64,000 nucleotides of DNA, taken from NCBI RefSeq assembly GCF_001458315.1, contig NZ_CYRX01000007.1:1-64000 (forward strand), in the 5' to 3' direction. The notes below the pieces were generated by a model. That model was not told the origin of the DNA. It did no database searches and saw only the letters and a program-made list of their open reading frames with translations. Origin of the DNA: Thalassobacter stenotrophicus. GTDB taxonomy: Bacteria; Pseudomonadota; Alphaproteobacteria; Rhodobacterales; Rhodobacteraceae. This document shows positions 34,786-42,427 of this stretch, one piece after another. Numbering within the stretch: position 1 is the first letter of the stretch; every line of letters begins with the position of its first letter. The position numbers and the translations under genes are program-made.

Positions 34786-35766
34786 ATGAAATCTCGTTTC
34801 GCCTTGGCGCTCCTGAGCGGGCATGTTGACCTGCCGGACGCGGGCCCCGTCATTGTGTTCCATCCTGATGGGGCGTTTGATTTTGGTCCCGTCGATCCCG
34901 CGCGGATTACGGCGGTTCAGGGATTTTTTCCCGATCATCAGGCGCTTAGGGCGCGCAAAATTGTAACTGCGACGGAGGCTCCCGATGAGCAGGCCGTCGC
35001 GGCGGTGGTGTGCGTGTCGAAATCCAAGGCAGAAACTCTCGACCTGATTGCCAGCGCCTGTGCGGTTACGCCGAAGGGGGCAACTATTATCGTGGACGGC
35101 CCCAAGGAAGCTGGCATCGAATCGGTGTTGAAGCTGTGCCGTCAAATGGCCGAGGTGGGGCCTGCGTTCAGTAAGGCACATGGCAAAGTCTTTGCTTTTC
35201 CCAATCCAGGGCAGGCCCCCGACGGTTGGGCTGCCGCGCCGCAGACGGTCGATGGCTACAGCACCCGGGCGGGCGTGTTTTCTGCTGATGGGATTGACCC
35301 CGGCTCACGCGCACTGGTCGCGGCTTTGCCGCCGTTGAAGGGCACTGTGTGTGATCTGGGCGCGGGTTGGGGGTATTTGTCCGCAGAGGTGTTGGCGCAA
35401 TGTCCCGCGGTCATCAGCATCGATTTGGTCGAGGCTGACTGGACCGCGCTTGCCTGTGCCCGCGAGAATGTCACGGACGCACGTGCAGCTTTTCATTGGG
35501 CTGACGCACGCGATTGGACGGGCCGTTACGACACGGTCATTTCGAATCCGCCGTTTCACATCGGCCGGGACACCGTGCCCGCGTTGGGGCAGGCCTTTAT
35601 CTCTCAGGCGGCGCGGTTGATCGCGCCACGGGGCCAGTTCCTTATGGTGGCAAACCGCCACCTGCCATACGAGACGACGCTGCGTACCGCCTTTACCGAG
35701 GTTGTGGTCCTGGCCGAGACAGGCGGTTATAAGGTGATTTCGGCCAAAAGACCGGCAAAGAGGTAG
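34786..35766 (+). CDS. rsmC: Class I SAM-dependent methyltransferase, RsmC-like
   Basis: A 326-residue protein with two related methyltransferase domains, as in 16S rRNA (guanine-1207-N2)-methyltransferase. The N-terminal half is a degenerate copy; the C-terminal half has the SAM motif VCDLGAGWGYLSAEV near residue 188 and the catalytic NPPFH motif near 255. The NPPFH form favours N-methylation of a guanine. The start is at MKSRFALA; the longer open frame from 34720 overlaps clpS. It sits 13 bases after clpS. Confidence 0.85.
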   Translation: MKSRFALALLSGHVDLPDAGPVIVFHPDGAFDFGPVDPARITAVQGFFPDHQALRARKIVTATEAPDEQAVAAVVCVSKSKAETLDLIASACAVTPKGATIIVDGPKEAGIESVLKLCRQMAEVGPAFSKAHGKVFAFPNPGQAPDGWAAAPQTVDGYSTRAGVFSADGIDPGSRALVAALPPLKGTVCDLGAGWGYLSAEVLAQCPAVISIDLVEADWTALACARENVTDARAAFHWADARDWTGRYDTVISNPPFHIGRDTVPALGQAFISQAARLIAPRGQFLMVANRHLPYETTLRTAFTEVVVLAETGGYKVISAKRPAKR

Positions 35767-35769
35767 ATT

Positions 35770-36570
35770 ATGGCGCTGAGCATCAGTGGCAAGACGGCAA
35801 TCGTGACAGGTGCGGCCAACGGCGTCGGTCTGGCCATTGCGCGGCATTTTGAGGAACGCGGCGCCAAAGTGATGTGCGCGGATCGTGACGAAGCAGGTCT
35901 GGCTGAACAGATCGGCGACAGCTCTGAGAATATGAAGTTCTTCGCCGGAGATCTGCGCGAAAAGTTAACGGTAGCCAACCTTTTGTCGGCAACGGTGGAT
36001 GCATTTGATCAGGTGGATATCTTGGTTAATGCCTCCCGGCAGGTAGATAAAACGGACCCGCTTGACCCAGAGGACGGCACTGTGATGGCCTTGCTTGAGC
36101 AGAACCTGATGACGTCCCTTAGGCTCAGCCAAGCGGTAGCCAAGCGTATGATAACACAGGCAGAAAATGATGGGCGGGATGAGGGAATTATTGGTTCAAT
36201 CATCAACATCAGCTCTATCGCCGCGCGTCGGACGCAGGCGGATTTGCTGGGCTACTCGATCTCGCAAGCCGCGCTTGATCAAGCGACGCGGTCGCTAGCC
36301 GTTGCGCTCGCGCCTCGGCGCATCCGCGTGAATGCTGTAGCGTTTGGTTCGGTGATGTCCGCATCGTTGAAATCGTCGTTGAAAGAAGACAGCGATTTAC
36401 GCCCCGCGATCTGTGCAGGCACACCGATGGGACGTATCGCAAAGCCAAGTGAAGTTGCTGATGCTGCTCAGTTTTTGGCCAGTGACGGGGCGGGCTTTAT
36501 GACGGGGCAAATCCTGACCGTGGATGGGGGACGCACGCTTCTTGATCCTGTGGATGGTGCGGCGCACTGA
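35770..36570 (+). CDS. SDR-family oxidoreductase with altered active site
   Basis: A 266-residue short-chain dehydrogenase/reductase. The Rossmann motif VTGAANGVGLAIARHF is near residue 13, the serine of INISSIAARR is near 145, and a C-terminal GQILTVDGGRTLLDP is typical of the family. The catalytic YxxxK is Y162-S-I-S-Q166: glutamine (CAA) replaces the proton-relay lysine (AAA), and the usual NNAG is VNAS. It may be inactive, have changed chemistry, or bind ligand only. It starts three bases after rsmC, so it is probably co-transcribed with clpS-rsmC. Substrate unknown. Confidence 0.85.
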   Translation: MALSISGKTAIVTGAANGVGLAIARHFEERGAKVMCADRDEAGLAEQIGDSSENMKFFAGDLREKLTVANLLSATVDAFDQVDILVNASRQVDKTDPLDPEDGTVMALLEQNLMTSLRLSQAVAKRMITQAENDGRDEGIIGSIINISSIAARRTQADLLGYSISQAALDQATRSLAVALAPRRIRVNAVAFGSVMSASLKSSLKEDSDLRPAICAGTPMGRIAKPSEVADAAQFLASDGAGFMTGQILTVDGGRTLLDPVDGAAH

Positions 36571-36659
36571 TCGAATTTGGCGCGCTTCTGCTGCCGTTAA
36601 CCGATTGAGAGGTTTTGTCCGCTAGGCATGTGGCGTGCCCCTCATTCGAGTAGTCGATC

Positions 36660-37904
36660 ATGTCAAACGCCACGTCCCAATCCTCCGGTACCCGTGAGGA
36701 AGAAGTCACTTTTGAGCCGCATGAGCTGTTCTTTTCACGAACGGATGAACGCGGGGTCGTATTGTTCGGCAACGACGTGTTTCTGCGTACCAGTCACTAT
36801 CCGTGGGAGGAGATGTCCGGCGCGCCGCATAAAATCGTACGACACCCCGACATGCCGCGTGCCGTTTTCTGGATCTTGTGGGAGGCTTTGAAAGCGGGAA
36901 CGCCGATTGGGGCATACATTAAAAATCGTGCGAAGAATGGGCAGCCCTATTGGGTATTTGCAATTATCACACCGATTTCAGGCGGGTACCTTTCCGTGCG
37001 GCTAAAGCCGTTGAGCGAGTTGAAGCCCAAAGTAATTGAGGTTTACGAGCGTATACGGACCAAGGAAAACGCTGAAAAGTTAGAACCACAGGCCAGCGCT
37101 GCACTGTTCTTGGAGGAAATCAAAGCACTTGGCTTTAAGGATTACCCGACGTTTATGGCCCACGCGTTGTCCAAGGAGGTTGAGGCACGAAACACCTTTA
37201 TGACGCGCACAGATAATCCTGCGATGATGCGCTATCGCAATATGCTGGATGCGCTAAGCCGGATTGAAGCCTCTAGCACCAAGATCGTCGCGGGGTTTGC
37301 CAACATAAAGACATCGCCAATTAACATGGGGGTCGTCGCGGCGCAGATGGGCCAACAGGCGCTTCCGCTTAGCGTAATTTCGCAAAGTTTTAGCGATATG
37401 ATTGAAGAAATTCGGAACGGAATTGCCACATTCGTAGCGCGCGCCGATACGGTTGCGGCTGAGATTCACAATGGATTGTTCGTGACATGCGCCAATCAAA
37501 TCCAGAACGAAGTGATTGATATCTTTGAGGCTGGCGATGACACTGCCGTGATTGAGGCAGAGGGTAAGTTCCTGTCGGAGTTAGAGGAACGTTACCTGCA
37601 AAGTGGGCTTCAACACATGGTTGAAGAGATCACGCAATTTCACAACACGTGCAAACGGTTGACGCGGACGCTCTCGGGGCTTTCGGTGACAAGTATCATT
37701 GGCCAAATCGAAAGTGCACGTATCGGTCAACAAGGCGGCGGTATTGACGACATTATGCGTCAACTCGACGGCTTTCAGGAGCGGACGCGCAAGGAGTTGG
37801 CGTCCATTCAGGACGATAGCACCATTCTGCGTGATGCGCTTGAGCATGAAATCGCAAGTGCGCGCGGTGTGGATGCGGGGGCGCAAAAACGCCGCGCAGG
37901 ATGA
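36660..37904 (+). CDS. PAS-domain signalling protein (Aer-like) without recognisable output domain
   Basis: The 414-residue soluble protein begins with a PAS domain of the Aer/redox type (residues about 20-120): DERGVVLFGNDVFLRTSHYPWEEM, PHKIVRHPDMPRAVFWILWE, PYWVFAIITPISGGYLSVRL. The remaining 290 residues are almost wholly helical, with coiled-coil character. I find neither the conserved chemoreceptor hairpin tip nor a kinase, GGDEF or HTH domain, and no membrane helix. In Aer the PAS domain binds FAD; whether it does here cannot be told. A cytoplasmic energy or redox sensor acting by protein contact is the best inference. A bidirectional hairpin overlaps its stop. Confidence 0.82.
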   Translation: MSNATSQSSGTREEEVTFEPHELFFSRTDERGVVLFGNDVFLRTSHYPWEEMSGAPHKIVRHPDMPRAVFWILWEALKAGTPIGAYIKNRAKNGQPYWVFAIITPISGGYLSVRLKPLSELKPKVIEVYERIRTKENAEKLEPQASAALFLEEIKALGFKDYPTFMAHALSKEVEARNTFMTRTDNPAMMRYRNMLDALSRIEASSTKIVAGFANIKTSPINMGVVAAQMGQQALPLSVISQSFSDMIEEIRNGIATFVARADTVAAEIHNGLFVTCANQIQNEVIDIFEAGDDTAVIEAEGKFLSELEERYLQSGLQHMVEEITQFHNTCKRLTRTLSGLSVTSIIGQIESARIGQQGGGIDDIMRQLDGFQERTRKELASIQDDSTILRDALEHEIASARGVDAGAQKRRAG

Positions 37905-37918
37905 ACCGCGCGGCGTTT
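37887..37918. terminator. Bidirectional terminator between convergent genes
   Basis: AAACGCCGCGC pairs perfectly (11 bp) with GCGCGGCGTTT around a 10-base loop that contains the stop codon of the PAS gene. On the minus strand the stem runs into GTTTTTGC, giving a T-tract for the opposing trcR gene; on the plus strand TTT closes the arm. It should stop both transcripts. Confidence 0.8.
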
Positions 37919-37948
37919 AACCGTTAATACAACTGATAGAACAGCACC

Positions 37949-38695
37949 TTATGGCTGTTCGTCGTCCTCGTCTGCGCTCGCTTCGGGCAGGTTGAACAGG
38001 CTGTCGGCATCAAGCTCAGGACCTTCGTCCTCACGCGGATCATCAGAGAGCGTGAAGGTTTCTAGGCCGGAAATAGCAGCGGGGATCTTTGGCTCGCTGT
38101 CCATCTCAAGGCTTTGCTCGGTGGAAACCAGTTTGCGACGCTCATCATCGGACATGATGCTGCCCTCAGCGGCGAGCTTTTTGGCTGCCTTCTGAACCGC
38201 CGCATCAAGCTCGGACTGTTTGCATAGCCCCAGAGCAACTGGGTCAATCGGTTGAATACCCTGGATGTTCCAATGGGTCCGCTCACGGATGGCTTGGATG
38301 GTTGGCTTTGTCGTCCCAACCAGCTTCGAGATTTGGCCGTCGCTAAGTTCGGGGTGGAATTTCACCAGCCAGAGGATGGATGCGGGGCGATCCTGGCGCT
38401 TTGACAGCGGCGTATAGCGGGGCCCACGGCGTTTTTCCTCACCCACAGCGGCGGGATTGAACTTGAGCTTTAGCTTCTGCGTCGGATCCTTTTCAGCCGC
38501 GTCGATTTCATCTTGGGTCAGCTGGTTGTTCGTGACCGGGTCAAACCCTTTGACCCCGGTGGCCACATCGCCGTCCGCAATGCCTTGTACTTCCAGCTCG
38601 TGTAGGCCGCAAAAATCGCCAATCTGCTTGAAGCTGAGCGTGGTGTTGTCCACCAGCCAAACGGCAGTGGCTTTTGCCATGATCGGTTTGTTCAT
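37949..38695 (-). CDS. trcR: Cell-cycle transcriptional regulator TrcR (DUF1013)
   Basis: A 248-residue cytoplasmic protein. The N-terminal half holds helix-turn-helix-like stretches (NTTLSFKQIGDFCGLHELEVQ and HPELSDGQISKLVGTTKPTIQ) and the marker GPRYTPLSKRQDRPASILWL. The C-terminal third is acidic and low-complexity (PREDEGPELDAD...EDDEQP), as in the TrcR/DUF1013 family found across Alphaproteobacteria. It probably regulates transcription with cell-cycle output. The ATG at 38695 is preceded by GAGAGACACG; the longer frame to 38821 would run through the divergent gene's promoter and is rejected. Confidence 0.9.
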   Translation of the reverse strand: MNKPIMAKATAVWLVDNTTLSFKQIGDFCGLHELEVQGIADGDVATGVKGFDPVTNNQLTQDEIDAAEKDPTQKLKLKFNPAAVGEEKRRGPRYTPLSKRQDRPASILWLVKFHPELSDGQISKLVGTTKPTIQAIRERTHWNIQGIQPIDPVALGLCKQSELDAAVQKAAKKLAAEGSIMSDDERRKLVSTEQSLEMDSEPKIPAAISGLETFTLSDDPREDEGPELDADSLFNLPEASADEDDEQP

Positions 38696-38823
38696 CTCGT
38701 GTCTCTCCTTACGGCATAGCTGTCCCGTCGCCCGGCTGGGCGGCGATCTGTCGACCGCGGGTTCTCGCTTTTTGGGGAACTTGAGCGGTATATATGCTCT
38801 AGATAGGCCGGAGGGAAGCAAAA

Positions 38824-39453
38824 ATGCGTTGGATCATGGCGTTGTTGATGTTGGCAGGCGTGGCGCATGCTGATGAACCAAAGGCTGGCGTGTTCGATTA
38901 TTATGTGTTGTCTCTGAGTTGGACGCCAACGTGGTGTGCCCTCGAAGGCGATGCGCGCGGCTCGTCGCAGTGCGATCAGGGGCGTGGCTTTGGGTTCACT
39001 TTGCACGGGCTGTGGCCCCAATATTCTCGTGGCTGGCCCAGCTATTGCCGTACGCCTCACCGTGAGGCCACCCGAAGCGAGACGGCCGGGATGGCTGATA
39101 TCATGGGTTCCGCTGGTTTGGCGTGGCATCAATGGAAAAAGCATGGGCGTTGTTCTGGGTTGAACCCTCAGGCGTATTTTTCTGCATCACGTGCGGCCTA
39201 CGACGCAATCCAGCGGCCTGAAATGCTGCGTGATCTAGACCGAGAGGTCACCTTGCCCACGCGTTTGGTTGAGGAGGCGTTTTTGCAGGCCAACCCGTCC
39301 TTGCGGGCCGATCAAGTGACGATCACTTGTAAGGCTAGGCGTATTCAGGAGGTTCGCATCTGTCTGACCAAGGAGCTTGAGCCGCGCAGATGTGGGGCCG
39401 ATGTGATCCGCGATTGTCGCCAAAATGACGCCCTGTTCAGTCCGATGCGCTAG
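38824..39453 (+). CDS. Ribonuclease T2 family protein, secreted
   Basis: A 209-residue protein with a short signal peptide (MRWIMALLMLAGVAHA, cut before DEPKAG). Both conserved active-site segments are present: CAS I FTLHGLWPQ with H61, and CAS II WHQWKKHGRCSG with H102, K106 and H107. In classical RNase T2 enzymes the CAS II residue after the first His is Glu; here it is Gln103. Several Cys residues could form disulfides, as expected for a periplasmic or secreted enzyme. It would cut single-stranded RNA and may scavenge phosphate or nucleotides. It ends against the minus-strand gene with no spacer (TAG|TTA). Confidence 0.88.
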   Translation: MRWIMALLMLAGVAHADEPKAGVFDYYVLSLSWTPTWCALEGDARGSSQCDQGRGFGFTLHGLWPQYSRGWPSYCRTPHREATRSETAGMADIMGSAGLAWHQWKKHGRCSGLNPQAYFSASRAAYDAIQRPEMLRDLDREVTLPTRLVEEAFLQANPSLRADQVTITCKARRIQEVRICLTKELEPRRCGADVIRDCRQNDALFSPMR

Positions 39454-40857
39454 TTAGGACAGCCTTTTGAGCCATTCATCGACGGGTGCTGGCCGACCCA
39501 AAAGGTAACCCTGCACAAGGTGGATGCCAGAGGTGCGGACGGTTTCCAGCTGGGCTTCCGTCTCAACTCCCTCGGCGATGATTTCAAATTCGAGCGTGCG
39601 AGACATTTCCATCAGGCCATCCAATATCCCCGCATTGCGGGCGTTATTGTGGAGGTCCGTGATGAAATGGCGGTCGATTTTGACGATATCGACCGGAAAT
39701 TCTTGCAGGCGCTGAAGGTTGGAAAACCCCCGTCCAAAGTCATCCAGGGCGACGCGAACACCGGCTTCACGCAGCGCTTCAAGCATACGTTTCGCGCCTT
39801 CTGGGTCTTGAATAACGGCGCTTTCGACAATCTCAAACACCATCCGCTCGGGCGGGACACCGTTCAACAGTTCGCTGATCCATTCGGGCGCCAGTTCATT
39901 GCCGCGCTCAAGAAAGCTGTTCGAAACGTTGAATGCGCAAAACATGCCGGGGGGGTCTTGGGTAAAGGCGTTGGCTGTGCGGCTCGCGGCTTCAAGCGGG
40001 AGTTTAAGATCAAGGTGATGGGCATCCGTCATCGTATCAACAAAGCTTTCCGGAAGGTGAACTTCGCCATCGGGTGTCACCCAACGAAGCAAAGCCTCAA
40101 CCCCGACGGGTTTGCCTGCATGAATGTCCCAAATGGGTTGCACGTAATAAGTCACCTCATCGCGGTTCAAACCGTTTTGGATTTCTTCGATTGTGGGCCG
40201 CGACGCTCGTTTTGTTCGCGTTTTCAGGAGTTCCTCATCAGCGGTTTTGACCCGGTTGCGCCCCTCCAATTTGGCCAGTGCTAGCGCGTCTTCGGCCAAG
40301 ATTACTGCGCTGATCAGTTTTTGATCGGGGTACAGGGGCGCAATCCCGATGGAGGCGCTGCGGCTTACCAAAATCTCACCACTGGGAACTGACGTCTTGG
40401 CGATCACCATGCCAATTCTGACCGCCGTAAGTTGCGCCTCCTTCAGATCGGGGGTGTTTAGGACGACGCAAAATTCATCGCCGCCCGTGCGCGCCACGGT
40501 GCCGGTGTTCCCCACCAGATCAATTAAGGCACTGGAAACTGCGGTGAGCAATCGGTCGCTTGTATCAAACCCGTGCCCGTCGTTCACGCTGCCAAGATTG
40601 TCGAGATCGATGCACAACACGTGGACATCATGCGACCGGTCTTCGTTTTCAATGAGCGAAAACAATTTGCTACGGGAGTATGCAGACGTCAGGTCGTCCC
40701 GCTCAAGCGCGTCGACAAGGTCGGTGTTTTGCGAGTTAAGCGCATCAACTTGGGTGCGCGTATCCGCAAGCAGTGCCCGCAGCTGCATTGCGTACACGAG
40801 GCCCACTAACGCTAATGCACCAAGGGCTGCCAACAGCACGAGGGTCCAAAATTCCAT
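39454..40857 (-). CDS. GGDEF-EAL cyclic-di-GMP signalling protein
   Basis: A membrane-anchored protein of about 467 residues: one N-terminal helix (FWTLVLLAALGALALVGLVYAM), a short coiled coil, a GGDEF domain (RTGGDEFCVV, motif intact) and a C-terminal EAL domain. The EAL domain keeps VEALLRW, FNVSNSFLE, FEIVES, ALDDFGRGFSNL, VKIDRHF, EGVETEAQLE and LVQGYLLGRP, so phosphodiesterase activity looks intact. Either or both activities on cyclic di-GMP are possible. In-frame starts at 40869 and 40917 are alternatives; none has a clear ribosome site. It is the last gene of the dnaX-ybaB-recR strand. Confidence 0.88.
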   Translation of the reverse strand: MEFWTLVLLAALGALALVGLVYAMQLRALLADTRTQVDALNSQNTDLVDALERDDLTSAYSRSKLFSLIENEDRSHDVHVLCIDLDNLGSVNDGHGFDTSDRLLTAVSSALIDLVGNTGTVARTGGDEFCVVLNTPDLKEAQLTAVRIGMVIAKTSVPSGEILVSRSASIGIAPLYPDQKLISAVILAEDALALAKLEGRNRVKTADEELLKTRTKRASRPTIEEIQNGLNRDEVTYYVQPIWDIHAGKPVGVEALLRWVTPDGEVHLPESFVDTMTDAHHLDLKLPLEAASRTANAFTQDPPGMFCAFNVSNSFLERGNELAPEWISELLNGVPPERMVFEIVESAVIQDPEGAKRMLEALREAGVRVALDDFGRGFSNLQRLQEFPVDIVKIDRHFITDLHNNARNAGILDGLMEMSRTLEFEIIAEGVETEAQLETVRTSGIHLVQGYLLGRPAPVDEWLKRLS

Positions 40858-40948
40858 AATAAACAACATGAGCAACGATTTTTTGATACGATATGCGTGA
40901 ACATAGTGCGCATACAATCGGTGGTTGTCAAAAAATTGTCAGTGCTGC

Positions 40949-41557
40949 TTAGCGAGGCATCTCTTTGCGGGCCGAAAGCGCGGCAGAAATGGTGCCGTCA
41001 TCTAGATAATCGAGCTCCCCGCCGATGGGCACGCCTTGGGCAAGGGTGGTCATGGCGACGCCCGTGTGGGCCAGCTCACCCGCGATGTAGTGCGCCGTTG
41101 TTTGACCATCCACGGTGGCGTTCAGTGCGAGGATGACTTCTTGCACGGCTTCGCTTGTGATCCGGTCCTTGAGCCGTGGCATGCGTAGTGCCTCGGGTCC
41201 GATATCGTCGAGCGGTGACAGTGTGCCGCCCAAAACGTGGTAGCGCCCGCCGAACATGCCCGAGCGTTCCATGGCCCACAGATCCGACACTTCTTCTACG
41301 ACGCAAATCTGACCATTGGCGCGCTTTTCAGAGGCGCAGATGCTGCAGACTTCTAAGGTGCTGATGTTGCCGCAATTTAGGCAGGCACGTGCGGTCTCAG
41401 CCACATGGGTCAACATGCGGGACAGTGGTTGCATCTGTGTGTCACGCTTTTTGATCAAATGCAGCACAGCACGCCGCGCAGATCGGGGACCAAGCCCGGG
41501 GAGCTTGGCCATCATTTCGATCAGCGCGTTGAGGTCAGACAGGTCGTCCGTCGCCAT
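40949..41557 (-). CDS. recR: Recombination mediator RecR
   Basis: Works with RecF and RecO in loading RecA at gaps. The 202-residue protein has the helix-hairpin-helix ([20 protein letters not shown]), a Cys4 zinc finger (CLNCGNIS...CSIC), the Toprim domain ([17 protein letters not shown]) and the C-terminal region with [15 protein letters not shown]. Spacing of 15 bases from ybaB and the order dnaX-ybaB-recR are the conserved bacterial arrangement. Confidence 0.97.
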   Translation of the reverse strand: MATDDLSDLNALIEMMAKLPGLGPRSARRAVLHLIKKRDTQMQPLSRMLTHVAETARACLNCGNISTLEVCSICASEKRANGQICVVEEVSDLWAMERSGMFGGRYHVLGGTLSPLDDIGPEALRMPRLKDRITSEAVQEVILALNATVDGQTTAHYIAGELAHTGVAMTTLAQGVPIGGELDYLDDGTISAALSARKEMPR

Positions 41558-41572
41558 ATCAGGGTTCGCGGC

Positions 41573-41917
41573 TCAGAATGGGAGCTTCATTCCCGCGGGC
41601 AAGCCCATGCCTTCGGTCAGTTCCTGCATTTCGCTGGCGGCCTTTGCGGCGGCTTTTGTTTGCGCATCATTGATGGCGGCAAGGATCAGGTCCTCGACGA
41701 CTTCTTTTTCATTGGGGTCAAAGATCGACGGGTCGATATCGAGACCCGTCAACACGCCTTTGGCTGTTGCGGTCGCCGTCACAAGGCCCGCGCCGCTTTC
41801 GCCGGTCACAGTGATGTTGGCGAGATTATCTTGCATCTCAGCCATTTTTGTCTGCATTTCCTGCGCTTTTTTCATCATGCCGGCCATATCGCCAAGCTGA
41901 CCAAGTCCTTTGAGCAT
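41573..41917 (-). CDS. ybaB: YbaB/EbfC nucleoid-associated protein
   Basis: A 114-residue DNA-binding protein of the YbaB/EbfC family. MMKKAQEMQTKMAEMQDNLA is the N-terminal helix; TVTGESGAGLVTATATAKG and VEDLILAAINDAQTKA follow in family order. It forms dimers that bind DNA. The ATG at 41917 follows GAGGCAG; the longer frame from 41992 is not supported. It sits between a small membrane-protein gene and recR on the same strand. Confidence 0.93.
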   Translation of the reverse strand: MLKGLGQLGDMAGMMKKAQEMQTKMAEMQDNLANITVTGESGAGLVTATATAKGVLTGLDIDPSIFDPNEKEVVEDLILAAINDAQTKAAAKAASEMQELTEGMGLPAGMKLPF

Positions 41918-42034
41918 CGTAAACTGCCTCTTTGTCCGGGTGTCCAAGTTAGTTGACAAGGTAACCCCCGTCGGCCCCATTCGCCAGCCCAAACAGACAG
42001 ATTAAGGTGTCGCAGTGACGAAGCGGTGCTGTGC

Positions 42035-42427
42035 CTAGAGCCGGGTGGACTTTGGCAGTGTATACAAAACGGTCCCCGCACATATCAGCGCGACCCCGAT
42101 CAGGAACAGGGCAGGGGACCCGACGCAGCCCTCGGTAGCGGCTTGCGCGAGTTGCGCATTCCCGTTCAAGGCCACGGCAGACGTCCACATCGCCCACGCG
42201 ACAACGACAGCCAATCCGCCCCACTGGCTGCGAAAACGGACCACAAGCGCGGTCGCTACGATCAACAAAAGGCTGGGTGGCGTGCCAAACAGAGCCACGG
42301 CCTCTGTTAGGGCTGTGGCCTCTGTCCCGGTCCAATTGGGCCGGACTTGGGCGCAGATATCGGCGAGTGCGGGTGCCGGCAGGGCTGCAAACGCGGCAAG
42401 GATCACTCCTCTTCGAACGGATCCCAT
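42035..42427 (-). CDS. Small membrane protein of unknown function
   Basis: A 130-residue protein with a signal peptide-like start (GVILAAFAALPAPALA, cut near DIC) and about three hydrophobic segments (LLLIVATALVVRF, GGLAVVVAWAMWTSAVAL, ALFLIGVALICAGTVLYTL). The start overlaps the 3' end of dnaX by 25 bases, so it is probably co-transcribed and co-translated with it. It interrupts the usual direct dnaX-ybaB adjacency. I recognise no family. Confidence 0.7.
   Translation of the reverse strand: MGSVRRGVILAAFAALPAPALADICAQVRPNWTGTEATALTEAVALFGTPPSLLLIVATALVVRFRSQWGGLAVVVAWAMWTSAVALNGNAQLAQAATEGCVGSPALFLIGVALICAGTVLYTLPKSTRL

Noticed and set aside
37915-37930. TTAACCGTTAA-like stretch resembling a CtrA site
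   Set aside because: It lies downstream of two convergent genes, not before a start, and lacks the full TTAA-N7-TTAA spacing.
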